Below are positions 22,986 through 36,394 of a DNA stretch of 64,000 bases, one piece after another (within the stretch, counting starts at the first letter, position 1; each line of letters starts with the position of its first letter). Made by a program: the position numbers and the translations under genes. The notes below the pieces were generated by a model, which did no database searches, had not been told where the DNA came from, and was given only the letters and a program-made list of their open reading frames with translations. The stretch covers positions 918,144 through 982,143 of the forward strand of contig LNGK01000002.1 in assembly GCA_001510575.1 (NCBI GenBank), written 5' to 3'. The stretch is from Knoxdaviesia capensis (taxonomy: Eukaryota; Ascomycota; Sordariomycetes; Microascales; Gondwanamycetaceae).

Positions 22986-24870
22986 GTCGCATGTACCACG
23001 TACCATGTAACGTGCAAGTCTGCCGGAGAATGTGTATGTGCTGCTAGCCGCAGGTTCCCGTGTGTGCCCCGGAACTGTGGCCTGGCCGATGCCGGGTGGG
23101 TGTTGTCCCGGGCGGGCCACCACGGGCGGAGCGTAACACGGCATTGGTTAGAGCTCTGGCTTTTCATGAAGTTGGCCTATTCCGGAGACCTGCAGATTTT
23201 TCATGGATTGGACGGTCGGATTGATCCAGATCCAGATAATGTGGTGTTCTGGCTTGTTGTTCGATTGGAGCGAGATAAACGGAGAATGGCCCAATTCGAG
23301 CAGCCAAGCTTTCGATTTTTTTTCGTTCTCCCCCACGGCCCCAGCCAGAGCGACTTTTGTCCCCCCGCCTTTACTGAACATTCCATAAGAGGACAAGGAT
23401 AGAAAACAGGTGCCTGTCTCGCTTGCGCACGAGTTGGCCAGCCAGTCAACGTCGGCCATACACCTCGCCTGTGTTTCCCCAAGCGGGATAGCCCAAAGCC
23501 GGATCCACCACTTTTTCTCTTTCATCTCTTGGGAAGACAAAAAAGCTCAGATACACAGAAGCAATCCAACGTTCCATCTTTAGTCAAGGCCTGGTGTCCT
23601 TCTGGTGTGGCTTCTAGCTCCAGGCACGGGCCCCTGGCCAGCGGTACTCTTCTCGTGTACAGAAGACAGCAAGGCCCGAAAAGACGCAGGAAAGATCGTC
23701 GCTCTTGGAGATCGAAGGCGAGTCCCCCGGCGGATTGACTTTCTCAAATCAAGAAGGGGAAAAAAGCCCCGTCTGGAGAGTTACGCGTATCCATTATGGT
23801 GATCCCCAAGGAGGGGCCCGGGTCCATGGGTTGAGAACGAAAATAGAAGCCGCGAAAAAAAGAAGATGGGGATGTATGTCAGAAATAGAGGCTTGCGGAT
23901 TTGCTGGCGATGAATGCTCCTTGAGTGCCTTGGTTTGAGGGTTTACGCTTCTTCATGTGAAGGCGTGTGTGTGTGTGTGTCTCGGGTGTCGTTGAATGCA
24001 CGACCAGGCCTACCACCCCCACCCTAGCATACAAGCTACAGCACAACGGCGTATGCACATGTGAGGGTGAGGCGGGTTTATCAGGCGATGCCAACGGGAC
24101 TTTTTGCGAGCCGGGGAGCGTGGTTTCCTGCCTAGCTGTCTATCAAAGGGCCCGGCCGACTCCGCTGTCGCCATCGACGGGTCCGAGAGCCAGAGGACAG
24201 GACCAAGGGGCTGGCTCGACGGTCGCCAAAGGCACAACGGGCGGGATACAACACACTGGCCAGACCACAGGTTGTTCATGCGAAGAGGCGGGAGGGTCAA
24301 GCAGGTCTGGTCTTGGGACGGGCTTGCTCTCTGTCGGTCTCGTCGAGGACGGGGCCAAGGGTTTCGAAAGCACCCGAAGCGCCCGGCACGGAGTGTGAAA
24401 AGAACTCGCAGCATCGAAGAGAGACTCTTTGCTTCTCGAAAAGAGAAGGATCAAAGATAGGCACAGACCTCAGACCTTGCCAGGGGGGGAACACCAGCAA
24501 AAATGGAAATCAAGCCTTGCAAATCGCGAGCGAACAAAACACCCCGGACGCAAACCCAGCCTCGCACAGGATCGTTTGTGGGTTTGTCGGCGGCGGACGA
24601 ACCCTAGCACACACTGGAAAATCCGTGCAGTAGTATCGTTCTATCCAGCCCTCTTATCTTTTGAGTGTTCCTTCTTACCTGGGGGTCAAGGTCAGACTCT
24701 CGCTTTGTCAGCTGGACGCGCTTCGCGGAACTCCGGTGATGGGCGAGACGGCGGGCTTGGAGCCACATGTGCGCGGTTTTCTTTTTCTCTTTTTTTTTCT
24801 TTTTCTTCTGTCCTTGGGGAGGAGGTGTGAGGCACGGCCACATGTAAACGAGTCTCGTTCGTTCTCACTG

Positions 24871-24892
24871 TGCTGCTGCTGCTGCTGCTGCT
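24871..24892. repeat. (TGC)7 microsatellite
   Basis: Seven perfect TGC/CTG units in non-coding DNA. Confidence 0.9.
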
Positions 24893-25687
24893 CCCGGGCC
24901 CAGCTGGCGAAAAAAGTGATGGTCTTTTTTTTTGGTTGGTGTGCTGGCGATCATCGGCTTCATGGGTTTGATAATGTGGGCTGGCCAGCCCTCCGGCCAC
25001 AACTCTCTTCCGAAGCTCGTTTCCCTCCTGAACAGACCTAACCATCACAGCTTGCTACCAAACAGGCCAGATACAGAACTCACCCACAGCTATCCACGGG
25101 CCAGAGCACATCTCCAAGCCTCCACCAGCCCCCAAACCGAGCCTGCGTTCCGTGCTGTGTTGCACTTTGCCGTGTGCGCTTGTCCCCAAACGCAGGCAGT
25201 TGGCACACCCCAGATCACAGGGTACTGCACTGTACTTACAGTACTGTACTGTCTTTGCACGGGGAGTTGGAAATCCGGTTCCCGTAGCCGCATGTGGCGC
25301 TGGTACGCGCACGCACACAAGCACCGCGGACCGGCAGATGCACAGGCCCCAGCCCAGCGGGGGGTATTTTCCTCACCTCTCTTTGGCTCTCGCGCATCAA
25401 GGAGTCTTCCCTCTTTAGACGTGGCTTTTTTCTTTTTTTTTGGTGCCGTGTATGCACATGTCTCGTTGTCACACCGCCAATCTCTCTTTTCCCTCACCCT
25501 CACCCTCACACACACGCTCACACGAAGAATACCGTTGAGCACGTTTTTTGCCGTTCTTGGTTTTGAACCCAACTCCTCTCTGTGAAACTCTGGTTCCAAA
25601 CCATGGTGAGGACGCCGGTTTGGGGTCCTTTTGTTTTTTGGGGGGTTTGGGGGGTTTTTTTTTCTTTCTTGGTCGGCGGAAGGAAAC

Positions 25688-25722
25688 ATTCATGCGTTTT
25701 GGAGGCTCTAAAACGCATGAAT
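25688..25722. repeat. 13-bp perfect inverted repeat
   Basis: ATTCATGCGTTTT (25688-25700) and its exact complement (25710-25722) surround the 9-nt spacer GGAGGCTCT. Not part of a supported gene. Confidence 0.9.
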
Positions 25723-28700
25723 TTGCTGGTTTCTTTTTGGTACGGCGGGAGGGGCAGGCGGCCCTGGACGTACGGGCATTTCGGGGGAGTACCCGTGTAA
25801 CACTGCTGGAGTGCGACTGCTCGCTGGTCAGCAACATCCCGAGCCAGACACACTCACTCACTCGGAGCGGATGTCGCGCCTGTGCCACTGAGGGTTTCCG
25901 CTAGAGACACAGGACCGAAACAATCGTCAGTGCGGGTTGTGTGTGGCGGTGGTGGTGGTGTCCTTTTGACAGGAATTTGCCTCCCACGGCCGCTAAGTGC
26001 TGTGTGTGTGTTCCTGGCCGTAGCATTCGCGCTTGTGGTTGGTGGGTGCACTTATCAGAACGTCTTTTTGTGGGCTTCGTTGCCCACGGGCCTTCACACA
26101 CCAGACAGCAGGTCAGGCGTCATCGCCGCCGACAGATATCACGAACGTGATGAGGTCCACCCCACGGACGCACTCCTATCGCGAGAGCATCTCGCCCATC
26201 CCACGTTTCCCCCGTTCGCTTCCCACACAAGTGTAGCGTGTAGCGGCAAGTGCAACGCAAAGCCCGGAAAAGCAAACCCCATAAGGAAAAAGATAAAAAG
26301 ATAAAAAGGAGAAGAAAGAAGACATCAAGGATGGTGCTAGAGCGTGTGTGCCCTAGACTCTGCGTCCAGGTGTCCCGCACCTCTCTCGTTAAGGGCTAGG
26401 AGGTGGCCAACTACGGGTATAGCCTGGCGGAAGGGTATAGCGTGATCGCGAAGGAGGGTTACGGTGAAATATGTGGTTGGGGGAGCTAGTCTGGAACGGC
26501 CCTGGTGGTGAGGGAGGTTGAGATATCATCATAGCATGGAGATTGTCGGTCGTGGGAATCGCCATACGTAAAACTTTTGTGCGAGGGTGGTACTAACACG
26601 CTTATCTGGCGCGAGACCGCCCAACCCTACCCCTAAGCTCATGCACTGCGTTACATTTCCCCTACCAACATTTACCACAGCTGGTGAACGTGCCAGGGAC
26701 CCGGCCACTCACAGCGCTCGAATTGGACCCAGTTACGAAATACACGTTGTTCATCGTGATAACCAAGTATCTGGTCTCTCCGTGCCTTTTTTTTTTTTTT
26801 CTTCCTCTGGCAGCCCTCCATGATTTTCACCCGTGGCTCCTTTCGCCAAACATAGCCGAATCCTACTGTCCATATAGCCACAAGCGAGGACCAAAAAGCG
26901 TCACCTAGTAAGTACTGTATGTACAGTAACTTGAGACTCCTCGCCGCATGCAGGCGTGGGGGGAGAAGAGGAAGACGAATACTGGCAGGGTTCAAACGGG
27001 GTGGATGGGAAAAGGTGATCGCCCAGGACGCAATTTCGACGGTGATCTTTTCCACGTGTGTGTGTGTGGATGTCGTCGTTGGGGCATCATATCATTACTG
27101 AAAAGGCTCGCGACAGATTGCGGTTGTTCCACCTTACGAGGGGCATGTATATCATAATCTTCCAGTAAGTAAATGCAAGAGATGAGTGATGGACTTTCGT
27201 CGTTGGTCCTGGTTGTATCTACCACCAAACCGCCGGTGGGCGTGGGGAGGCGAAAAAGTGCCATCGTACCACGACGCTGGCGACGGGAAGCGGTGCAGGG
27301 CCTTTGGGAAACCACCCACCCGCACCCACACTGAACACGGACTTTGTATGGTTCTTTTTTTCTTCTAGATCGCCGACCAGAAGCAAAGCATATAAGGTGT
27401 GAGTGGAGAGAGAGAGAGGAGGGAGGAGCAAATTGGCCCCCCCCCCCCCGCTTGTTAAAAAAAGATCCCAAGAGTTTTCCCACCTTGTGTGAGAGCGGCA
27501 CAGCACATTTGAAGGACGGGGACAATGCAGGATGTAGCTAAGTGAAGGATCGGGGGGGTTAGGACGTCGTAGTGCAATCTCTCTGGCGTCCAACGGGTGG
27601 GATGCTATTGTGTGTGTGTGTGGAACATCGGATGCTGCGGTCCACGGGAGAGATAGATGCTGAACATAGATAGAGGAAGGGAGAAGGAAGGGGATCCTGG
27701 GAGGAATTGGGGGAAATGGTGTTTTTTCTTCCTCTGGCGGTCTTCCAGGACACCGAGCGATGGGGGGAATGGAAGAACATATCATAGATGGAGGCGCCAC
27801 TGGGCGATCAGTAACAGCAATCACCTGAGTCGCCGCGCCCCCCAAGGGGAGCGAAAGAAGGAATCGCCAGTTTCTACGAGTGCGGGTGCGCAAATCCTCC
27901 AACGTCCGGTGGTCCCCGGCCTCTCGGTTGCGGCTCCTCTCAGGAAAAGGGCGCCCCCGACTTTCCTCTCGGTCGGGGAGTATATGACGAACTGCCTATC
28001 GCCATGGATGAGTGATGCCTCCTGCGCTCTAGCGACTAGTCTGTCCGACTTATACCCCGGGAAGACTTTCCTCATTTTTTTCGTCCTTTTAAAATAGACG
28101 GAGTGTCCAAATAAAGATCCAGCGATGTACTATATATACGAAGGTACAGATAACAAAAAGTGCCCTGAAGGCCTTACGTTGCACCGAGCCATGGCCGCCC
28201 ATCCACCTGCCTCCCGTGGAACACATCCATGGAACAAATGGAACTGGAACAATTCTGCGGGCCTTGGCGCGGTGCGACCCTGCCTATATGGCCGTGGCCT
28301 TTTTCTTGGTATCTGAATGTCTGTGGTTCTTTGTGTGTGTGTGTGTCCCCCCCCCTTCCAATCTTATCGCGGACAGGGCCAACCGCCATCGGGGTTTTTG
28401 GGGCCGGGCTGTGATACCTGTGCCTCGCGATACTGGTGGTGTCTATTCCCAGGACCGCCGAGAACCAGGCTTACTTTCGAAGTACTGTAGAGTACTTGCA
28501 TCATTTACCGTGTTGTCGTCCGTCGATCGCCAGACAAAAGCAGAAATCGAATGAATCTCTCTTCATGGGGGGCCCTGGCGAGACGCCCCAAGTATGGTCC
28601 CAAACAGCCAATCTCCTCCAACCACCCGAACCAAGAACAACGACAAGATCCACCACCACCGACATATCTACCACCATGTAAATAATGCAGGGAAATGGTG

Positions 28701-29489
28701 TTTTGCTGGTTTTGGGAATGGCGGTTTTCGCTAGACATGCCCATCAACTTCTGCCGAACCCTGATAATGAAAGGGGAAGGGAGAGGAGGCAGGAACCAGA
28801 GATGGCAACCCAGAGGACACAGTACGGGTCCCCGTCGTGTGTGATTGAATTGGCTTCTTTTTCTCGCCTATTACCGCGTTCCCGAACCAGTGTTTTTTTC
28901 TTCTTTTCTTTTTCTTTCTTTTGCTCTGTCTTTTGAAATGGTGGGTTGTGGAGATTGGCGAGAGGAGGGATGCACGTAAGAACCGGGAACAAAAAGGAAA
29001 GTCTTTTTTATTGCCTTTTTGGGTGGTTTGTGCGGTGGTGATCAATTCGTCAGGTCTGCTGTACAGTACACTACTTCCTTTTTTTTCGTCTCATAAAAGG
29101 TAGCAAAAGCAACCACAAATCTCAAATCTGCCCAAACCCTTTCTACAGTACTCGCATCTGCCCATCCTAGCCCCCGTGCTTTCTTTTCCTTTTTTCCTTT
29201 TTCTGTGTTTCTTTTGCTCCGTCGTACTGTGTGTATCGTCTCGCCCTACCCAAACCCACGGAATTTCCTTCCTCTATCCGTCTTAGTCGGGCCCTAAAAA
29301 AAGGAGTAAAACACGGTGGCGTGCAGCCCTCTCCTCTCCCTTCTCTCCACTCCCCAGAGGTTGACGAAGGACTGGTCGTTTTTTTTCTCGAGGCCGGGGA
29401 AGAACGGGTTCGGTCCCAAGGATACAGCGCGGGAGATGGGATGGTTACGCGATAGTGAAGCTGAAAAGGAAAAAAAAAAAAAAAAAAAA

Positions 29490-29546
29490 NNNNNNNNNNN
29501 NNNNNNNNNNNNNNNNNNNNNNNNNNNNNNNNNNNNNNNNNNNNNN
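29490..29546. other. Assembly gap (57 N) inside poly-A
   Basis: About 20 A bases precede and 16 A bases follow the Ns. The scaffolder joined two contigs that both end in poly-A, so the true length and content are unknown. Confidence 0.95.
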
Positions 29547-30979
29547 AAAAAAAAAAAAAAAACCTGCTTGCCGAATTTGGACTCGCATCGACATATCAGG
29601 GTGTGGGCAGTCACTCCGCGATACCGCAGCGCCCTCAACCACGACCTCCCTCGATATGTATCTGGCGTGACCTCGCTCGAACGGTGTATTCGTCTATTCT
29701 GGCAGCTTTCCCCTCCCCGTCGTCCTTGGGCACCGTACCACTGGATGCAATCCACCGTTCTCACGCCAGACACACGGCAGTCCACCAAACGGCAGTCGAG
29801 AGCCATGTTGCCACAACCGGCATTTTGGCCCGCGCCTGTCTAGCTGTCTAGATTCAATATACATAGTGGTACGCCCAACATGTGGGAGATGCAGGAAACG
29901 GGGGGGCCGACCCAACGTTTTTGTTGCGCCGTTACCCTGTGGCAGAGAGCAGAGAAAGAACTTCTGGTAGCGAGGCCGGTTTTGGCTGACGGGGTTGTGA
30001 TGTTAACTTTTTTTTGTGGTGAGGCGGCGCACACATGCAGGTCAACATCCATGTCCCGGTGGGTTTGGGAGATGTGCTCATTGGGGAGACCGAGGTAGCA
30101 GCAGTGTCAGTTTGGGTAAAGGAAAAGTACAGGACAGGATAGATGTGTGGGAAACAGGATGGGGATAAGAGAGGGGGCCAGGACGTGTGTATGTCAGTGA
30201 TCAAGGACAGGACAGGAACGTTTCTGGTCCCGCAGTTAAACATGGTATGAGAGGTAACGTTGAGGGCGAGACTGGGACACGTGTTACTAGTAGTAAAGCT
30301 ACTCAGGTCACTGATCTGGCAGGTCTGGTGGGGATATATCAAAAATTTGGACCCGGCCTGGCTTCTGTTTGAGAGGCCATAGTGTGTACTGGATGTGCGT
30401 ATTGGAGGAAGCTAAGGGCTTTAGCAGGTACATGTTAGGGTGAAAGTTGATGGGGAGGAGACCGACACTGGCATGGATGGGCGGCCTTGGGGACAATGCA
30501 ATCAACGTTAAACGCAGACCAAGTCCGGCCGGATATGAGTTTTTACATAGATTGAACTTGTGCAGGAAGGGGTCGGGGTCGATGGAAGGCAAGGGTGTTG
30601 CAACAACGAGGGAGTTCCATGTTCCGTGGATGGAAGATGGCATGTGCAAAGGTGAAGTCATGAATGTGTAATGATGGTCAGCCAATATCAGGAAGCTGGC
30701 TATAACTGTGGTCTGCTATGACTGACCAAGACGACGGAGCTCTCCCAGGTTCACTTCCTTCTGACTTTGTTCGGTGTTAAGACAACCAGACTTGGAGAAA
30801 AGCTCGCCACCTCTTGGGGCCTTCCACAATAGCGGACGACGGACGACCGACTCGAAGAACGGGGGCGTGTAAGCATTCTTACCTGTCTCCTGCATCTCTC
30901 CATCCTCCGCCCAAAACAGATAGAAGGAGAGGACCATGGTCTCGACTCCCTCGAAGCCAAATCCTCACACCATTTTGTG

Positions 30980-30993
30980 TTAGGTTAGGTTAG
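30980..30993 (+). repeat. Short TTAGG tract
   Basis: TTAGGTTAGGTTAG, nearly three TTAGG units. Too short to be a telomere remnant on its own. Confidence 0.7.
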
Positions 30994-33146
30994 ACCCGGC
31001 TCGCCAATTCTGGTTGATGGTGATGCAACCGTAACGGACACACTTAGCCTCATTTTGTGTGTATTTTTCCTGCCCTTGTTTTGCCTTCTTCACCTAGGCC
31101 CAAAAGATACTTCCTCCTTTGGTCTGTCTTCCGTCCCCTTCATCCTGGTTTTGCCTCGACAGACATAAACCACTACAAGGAAACGGAGCTGGCTCCGGCC
31201 ACGCTCTGTCGGTCTGAGTGGACGGAAGCAGGCCAAGGTGGTGGGTGAGTGGGATACGACTACAGTATGACTGCAGAAGAGGCAAAAAAGAAAGGGAAAA
31301 ATCCCATTCCGCCGGGTCTCAGGCTTATTGCAACTGGGGAGAGAGGGGCGCCGCGGATGCACTAATCGTGTAGCCGGCATGCCCCGAGCCGTTGGTACAA
31401 AGGGGGAGGAAGATGTCGCGTTTGGGGCGGGTACCGGTCTTACCACTAAAGGAACCTTTTGCCAGTGGTGGGAATGTGAGGGGGAAGTGTGAGAGAAGAA
31501 GGTATCAGTAGGAAAGGAGACGACGACAGATCCTGGACACCACCATCGATCGAACTCTGGCACCGCTTCAGTGTCGTTATTATTTTCCCGTGGGACCACT
31601 CTTTTCGGAGGATCCTTTTTCTTTCGTTTTCCGGATATCTGCGGTCTTGCTGTATGGTCCTTGGTGGATTCAACCTGCATGATGCAAGAGAGACAAGCAA
31701 AGACAAAAACAAAACAAAAACCAGGATATCACCCCCAAGCGAGAGCCAGAGTGTGCAGGATACACGACACCATCGACGAATGTGATGGAAGTTGCTGGTC
31801 TGGTCTGGCCCGACACAACCCGGGGGCAGTGGCCTGACTGGGTTAAGCCTCACCATGGGAAGAATACCCAGTTACTGACAACCTGTGAGGGCAGGTCGGC
31901 TCCAGTGGCTGGTGTCCTTACCTTTTGGAGTGTGCAAGGGCTGTGTGTCCGATACGGAATGGAGGAAGCAGATGCAGATACCGCGGTCGAATGGAGGCGT
32001 AGGAGGCGGCAGAGGAAAGAGATTCGCTCCGGTGGTTCTTAGTGACCGAAGGTGTTTGGCGAACGCGGGTGGTATGAAGAAGAGGTCAAAAGAGCTTGGA
32101 TCACGAACCTTGGAGCTCCTCGAAGCAAGGCAAAAAATAAGAAATAGAAATATTACCCCTCTCTCGTCGGATGCTCCTACTGGACTTCCACTAGCTGTTT
32201 TGACCCTGGATCCGAATTGCCCTAGATGCAGGCTGAACTGTAAGTTTATGCAGTCAGAGGGGGAAAGACAGAGAGAGGGCCTGCAGTATCACATTTTTTC
32301 AAGGCCAGTATATCGGAAATCACATACGATGTATAACAAAGCACGCTTCAATGACGGTTCTTCCGGAGGCTGGTAGGAGTGCTGCACGTTATAGAGGCCA
32401 GACAGCGCCAGGCTCGGGGCATTAGACGCTGTAAAGATCCATCCGGGTGTGATCTTTGATCTCACAGGTGAGAGGGGTTATATGTTATAGAGCAATTATG
32501 GTTCTCCACAGGCGTCCATTGCAGCGGCTTCCAGGGCCCTCGGGCTCTGTGAATGGAGCTGTGGGGAAGTTAAGTTGTCAAGCAGGAGTTCGTTGGCGAA
32601 GGTTTTAAAGGGTGGAATGGGGGGCAACGGGTAGAGCAGATCATTTTCTATAGTTTGGGGCTTTATAGCTTCATCTCAAGGAAGCACTGAACGTGCAGCT
32701 ATTGCAGATGTGAGATTGGCTGCTGCTGTCCACAGAAGGAAGGATGAGCACAATGTCACTGACCGAAGACGAAAATGGCTTTGTCCAAGGGGTTAAGACG
32801 GCGGAAATACACAACGTGAGTGAGGAAGATCTTGTAAGAGATAGAGCAGAACGTACTATACACAACGTCCAGAGCCGGGATGTCGGCCAGGCCGACAAGA
32901 GACAAAAGGACCAGGAAGGAAGCAGAGTGAAAGAGAGAGAAGAGTTGGAAACAGAGATTTGCCAAAAGTTGCTCAAAGTGACTTTTTTTGGGCCACAACA
33001 CCCAAAATCCCGAGAAACCAGAAAAAGCCGGTGGAGTCAACAAAAGTGTGGGACCAGAAATGCAGGGGAAGTGGGTGTGGGAAGCAGACAGGCGAGAAGC
33101 AGCAGAAGAGCCAGCCAAAGTACCACTTGTATGCAGTTCTGCAGCA

Positions 33147-33170
33147 CTTGGGACCTTGGGACCTTGGGAC
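33147..33170. repeat. CTTGGGAC x3 tandem repeat
   Basis: Three perfect 8-bp units in direct tandem. Confidence 0.9.
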
Positions 33171-33379
33171 CTTGAGAAAGCAGAGAGGCTTTTAGTGGAG
33201 ACCCAACAGTCAGGGGTAGGAGAGAGGAAGGAGCGACGGGTCCGTCTGAGTGGGGGCAAGTTGAAGCTAGAGGCTTTAAGCCAGTTCGGGCATAGCGTCT
33301 TTCTGGGGACGACGAGAATAGGGCCGGGGGTGGGAAGGAACTCGAAAGCGAGCCAAGCCATTTTGGGCTTCCTATCGGA

Positions 33380-33391
33380 CCTCACGTGAGG
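33380..33391. promoter_or_regulatory. Palindromic E-box (Cbf1-type)
   Basis: CCTCACGTGAGG is a 12-bp palindrome with the TCACGTGA core recognised by Cbf1/CPF1-type bHLH proteins. No gene start is seen nearby. Confidence 0.4.
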
Positions 33392-34719
33392 ACAAGGCGG
33401 ATATCACAATCACATCACGTCTCACATTTCGCGCGTTATGCGTGTATGGACGGGAATTCGGGTACATTGAGGGAGAATATTTTGGGAAGGAGAGAGAGAG
33501 GGGGGAGCGGGGGGGGGGGGACTTTGAGAGGCTTCGTTTGCGCAGGTTTGCCTGGGGAGGAAGGCAGGCAGGAGTCCTTCCCTTGAAGCTCTGGTGGACC
33601 ATTTACTGGCATCCCACTTTCTGGGGAAGGAGCGGCCCACACTCGCAGAAGAATGAGGAAAGAGAGGGTCGATGGAAGGGAGGTGATGGCACGAGGATGG
33701 TTTTTCGTTCCTGGTTTGAGGTGTGTATGAGGATGTCGCGTGCCTGCTCTTCAAGAGAAGAGATACAAAGAGCTATCACGGGGCATTTGCCGCCGCCGCG
33801 TTATCCCGTCCGTGGGAGACAGCTTTGGAGAGCGGGCGAGCCTTTTTTTCTCCCTCTTTTCTGTCAAGGAGAGGGGGGTGCTCTTTTCGTGGCCCTTGTC
33901 GGCTTAGATAACGTATCTTTGGATGTCTGTGAGAAAAACAGAAAGAAAGAGCAAATGGCTTCTCCTTTTCCGGCATGGCTTGTTGGTTCACTCTGTGCAG
34001 CCCTTTGTGCTGGGTGTGTTGAGTACTATGCATATAGAGGAGGGCGAGCCCTGCACAACGAGCATCCTCCAGAGCAGATTGACCCTTTTGTGTGCATCTC
34101 AGTGTCCACGGCTCCGCGCTATGCACATCCTCCTGCATAAGACCCTGGGGGATATACGAAGGAGCACAGTACATTTGCACCCCAGGCTGTCTCTCCTCCT
34201 CGCAGAACCAGCTCCCCGACGGCTCGCCGCAGCGGTGCGGAGAGGTATATCCAGCCTCTCTCTCTGACTTATGTACTGCACACAATACAGTATACACAGA
34301 CTCACACTTGTACGCTCAGCAGCAAAAGAAAGACAGACGGACACTCCGCCGGCCTGGCCGGGCGTATCTCTGCGTCCGGGCGATCGGGCCTGTCGAGCTG
34401 GCCTGACTTGTTGTGTGTTGGCCGCCCCCCCTCTCGCCTTGGATATCCGTCCGTCAAACGGTTTGAGCTGTTGAGCTGTGTGATTTCGCATGTGTTTTGT
34501 GTGGGGGGAATAATCCCGCACATTTACTAACCCTACGCCCTTCGGTTGAGCCTGGAATCTCTGTGGTACTGTATAGTACTAACTACTGTAGAAGGCTTTG
34601 TTTAAGTTCTGGTGAAGCTCTCTGCTTGCTTGGCGAGCGAGCCGATACGAACCCCCAGAACCTCTGAAGCATACAAGCCATAAAGACAGAAAGCTGGAAA
34701 GCGAGATTATTATGGGCGA

Positions 34720-34733
34720 TTAGGGTTAGGGTT
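34720..34733 (+). repeat. Interstitial TTAGGG tract
   Basis: TTAGGGTTAGGGTT, 2.3 telomere-type repeats. It marks the left edge of a homopolymer-poor island. Confidence 0.85.
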
Positions 34734-36394
34734 CGAACCTATGGTGATGATCAGCCTCTCCTGGTGGCTCTACGTGACGATTCCGAGCCGGCCGCATGCA
34801 AGTTATCTGCCAAAAGCCGTCGACTTTTATCACCATTGAAATAAGTTTGATCGGAATACTTCCCGCCGAATACTCATTCTTTGGGGGCAATACGTACCCG
34901 GGAAGCGGCCCCACTGGCGATGGCAGACGCGGTTCAGAACTGGGTTGTTGGTCAAGGCTAACCGACAGGCCAGGACCATTGGTTTTGAGAAGGACACTAA
35001 GGAGTGTCCGTTACATGGACGAACTAACTGGAGCCACAGCAACGCCAGATTATCACACTCTCGCCTCGGCGACCTGGAGGCCTGTTGCCGTCCGAGATTG
35101 AAGGAGGACCGCTTATCCTGGAGGTCGAGCTTGTCTTTCTGAGACCTGCTAATGTGGCCTGAGGAGAGTGTGATTGTTCAGGTGGCTGATAACGACCTTC
35201 TCAACGTGATGGAGTGGGCATTTTGCTAGCGAGCGATGAATGAAATTGCAAAAGATTGACACACACACAGACAGCCCCCCCAAAAAAAAGAAAAAGGAAA
35301 AAAAAAGGGTATCCTTCGCGCAGCCCGGCTATCCGTGAAAGCACACACAGAGAGAACAGGGCGGCAAGGTAAGATTGCACTCTGGGTGAGAGACGCAGAA
35401 GACATGCATATGTCTTCTTTGGGCGATCGACGGCCTGCGTAGCCGAACACTCCCCCCCGGGAGAAAAGAGGCAGCGTTGCAATATTGGCCGTGGCGAGGA
35501 CAAGGAGGGGAACCGAGAGGAAGATTGGTGATGAGGAGGAGGACTTTTAGGGTCGGGCTGGGTGGCCAATTTCGGGGGATTTCTTTTTTGGGGGCGTGTA
35601 ATCTTAGGATTATCTGTTTACGAGGGAACGTGTTGGACCTGGGAGAGAGGGGGGGAGCACACACTTGGCCAACGTTCTCGTCGTATCAATCGATGCTGTT
35701 TCCCCCTCTCTCGGGCCAATCTGCCGTACCCCAAAGGTCTCGGGGACCTCCCAGATCCTGACTGAGAGCTTCCTAAAGCTGAAGCTTGGACCTTTTGAGA
35801 GGACGGTTCTCGAGAATGGAGATGTTGCCAGAGTGCAACTCAAACGATCCAGGGGTTGGGTTTGTCGTGCATAAGGAGACGTACAGATTGTCTGTGGGTT
35901 AGACTCTCTGGTATCCAGGGTTCCATCAGGAGGGGACTCGGAAACCCTAAATTTTGTGCAACTGTTGCTTTTTCATACAGAGCTGTGATGAACGGGGTCA
36001 TGGATGGTGACGTGTTCATAAACACCCGGACAGGGCGGCTTGCACAACGGGGGTTTCTTTTGACTTATCCCGTTCATAAAAAGGAAAAAACGAAAAGGTG
36101 AGTTGTGATATCGATAAAAGAGCTTTCACAAGACCCCTGGACGAGAGACGATAGGCAGTGTGTGTGATTGAGGGAACAAACTTGGAGCACGTTCAATTTA
36201 ACGGGGACCCGCGAGGACATGGGTGCGTTGTGTGATTTGTCGTCTTCGGTGCGACCTGCTATCTCGCAATTCGGGGACGCGGCGGCGGGTGTGTGGACTT
36301 TGTTGTCGCTCAGTTACTCGGAGCAACACAGAGGACGAGAAGAGCGTATCGGGGATTCTGGAAGGACATGTGAAGAACAGCCGTGTGTGTGTGT

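Larger units (their letters stand above)
16101..29489. other. Gene-poor block, part 1
   Basis: 13 kb without a supported gene on either strand. Open frames are under 300 codons, without recognisable domains, and mostly translate homopolymers and microsatellites. It contains poly-T tracts (16288-16310, 18628-18642, 19293-19306, 19775-19794, 25430-25441, 26789-26802), microsatellites, TATA-like sites (near 17266, 19684, 21643, 28131), TACTGTA/TACAGTA dyads, and a 13-bp inverted repeat at 25688-25722. Confidence 0.5.

Noticed and set aside
30980..30993. Telomere or arthropod-type TTAGG remnant
   Set aside because: Only about three units, no flanking subtelomeric features; chance or simple-repeat slippage is enough.
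32756..33385. Overlapping plus- and minus-strand frames of 143-209 codons
   Set aside because: Both look protein-like only in part, include the CTTGGGAC repeat, and match no family.
34725..34740. tRNA T-arm suggested by GGTTCGAACC
   Set aside because: No D-arm or anticodon arm on either strand at the right distance.
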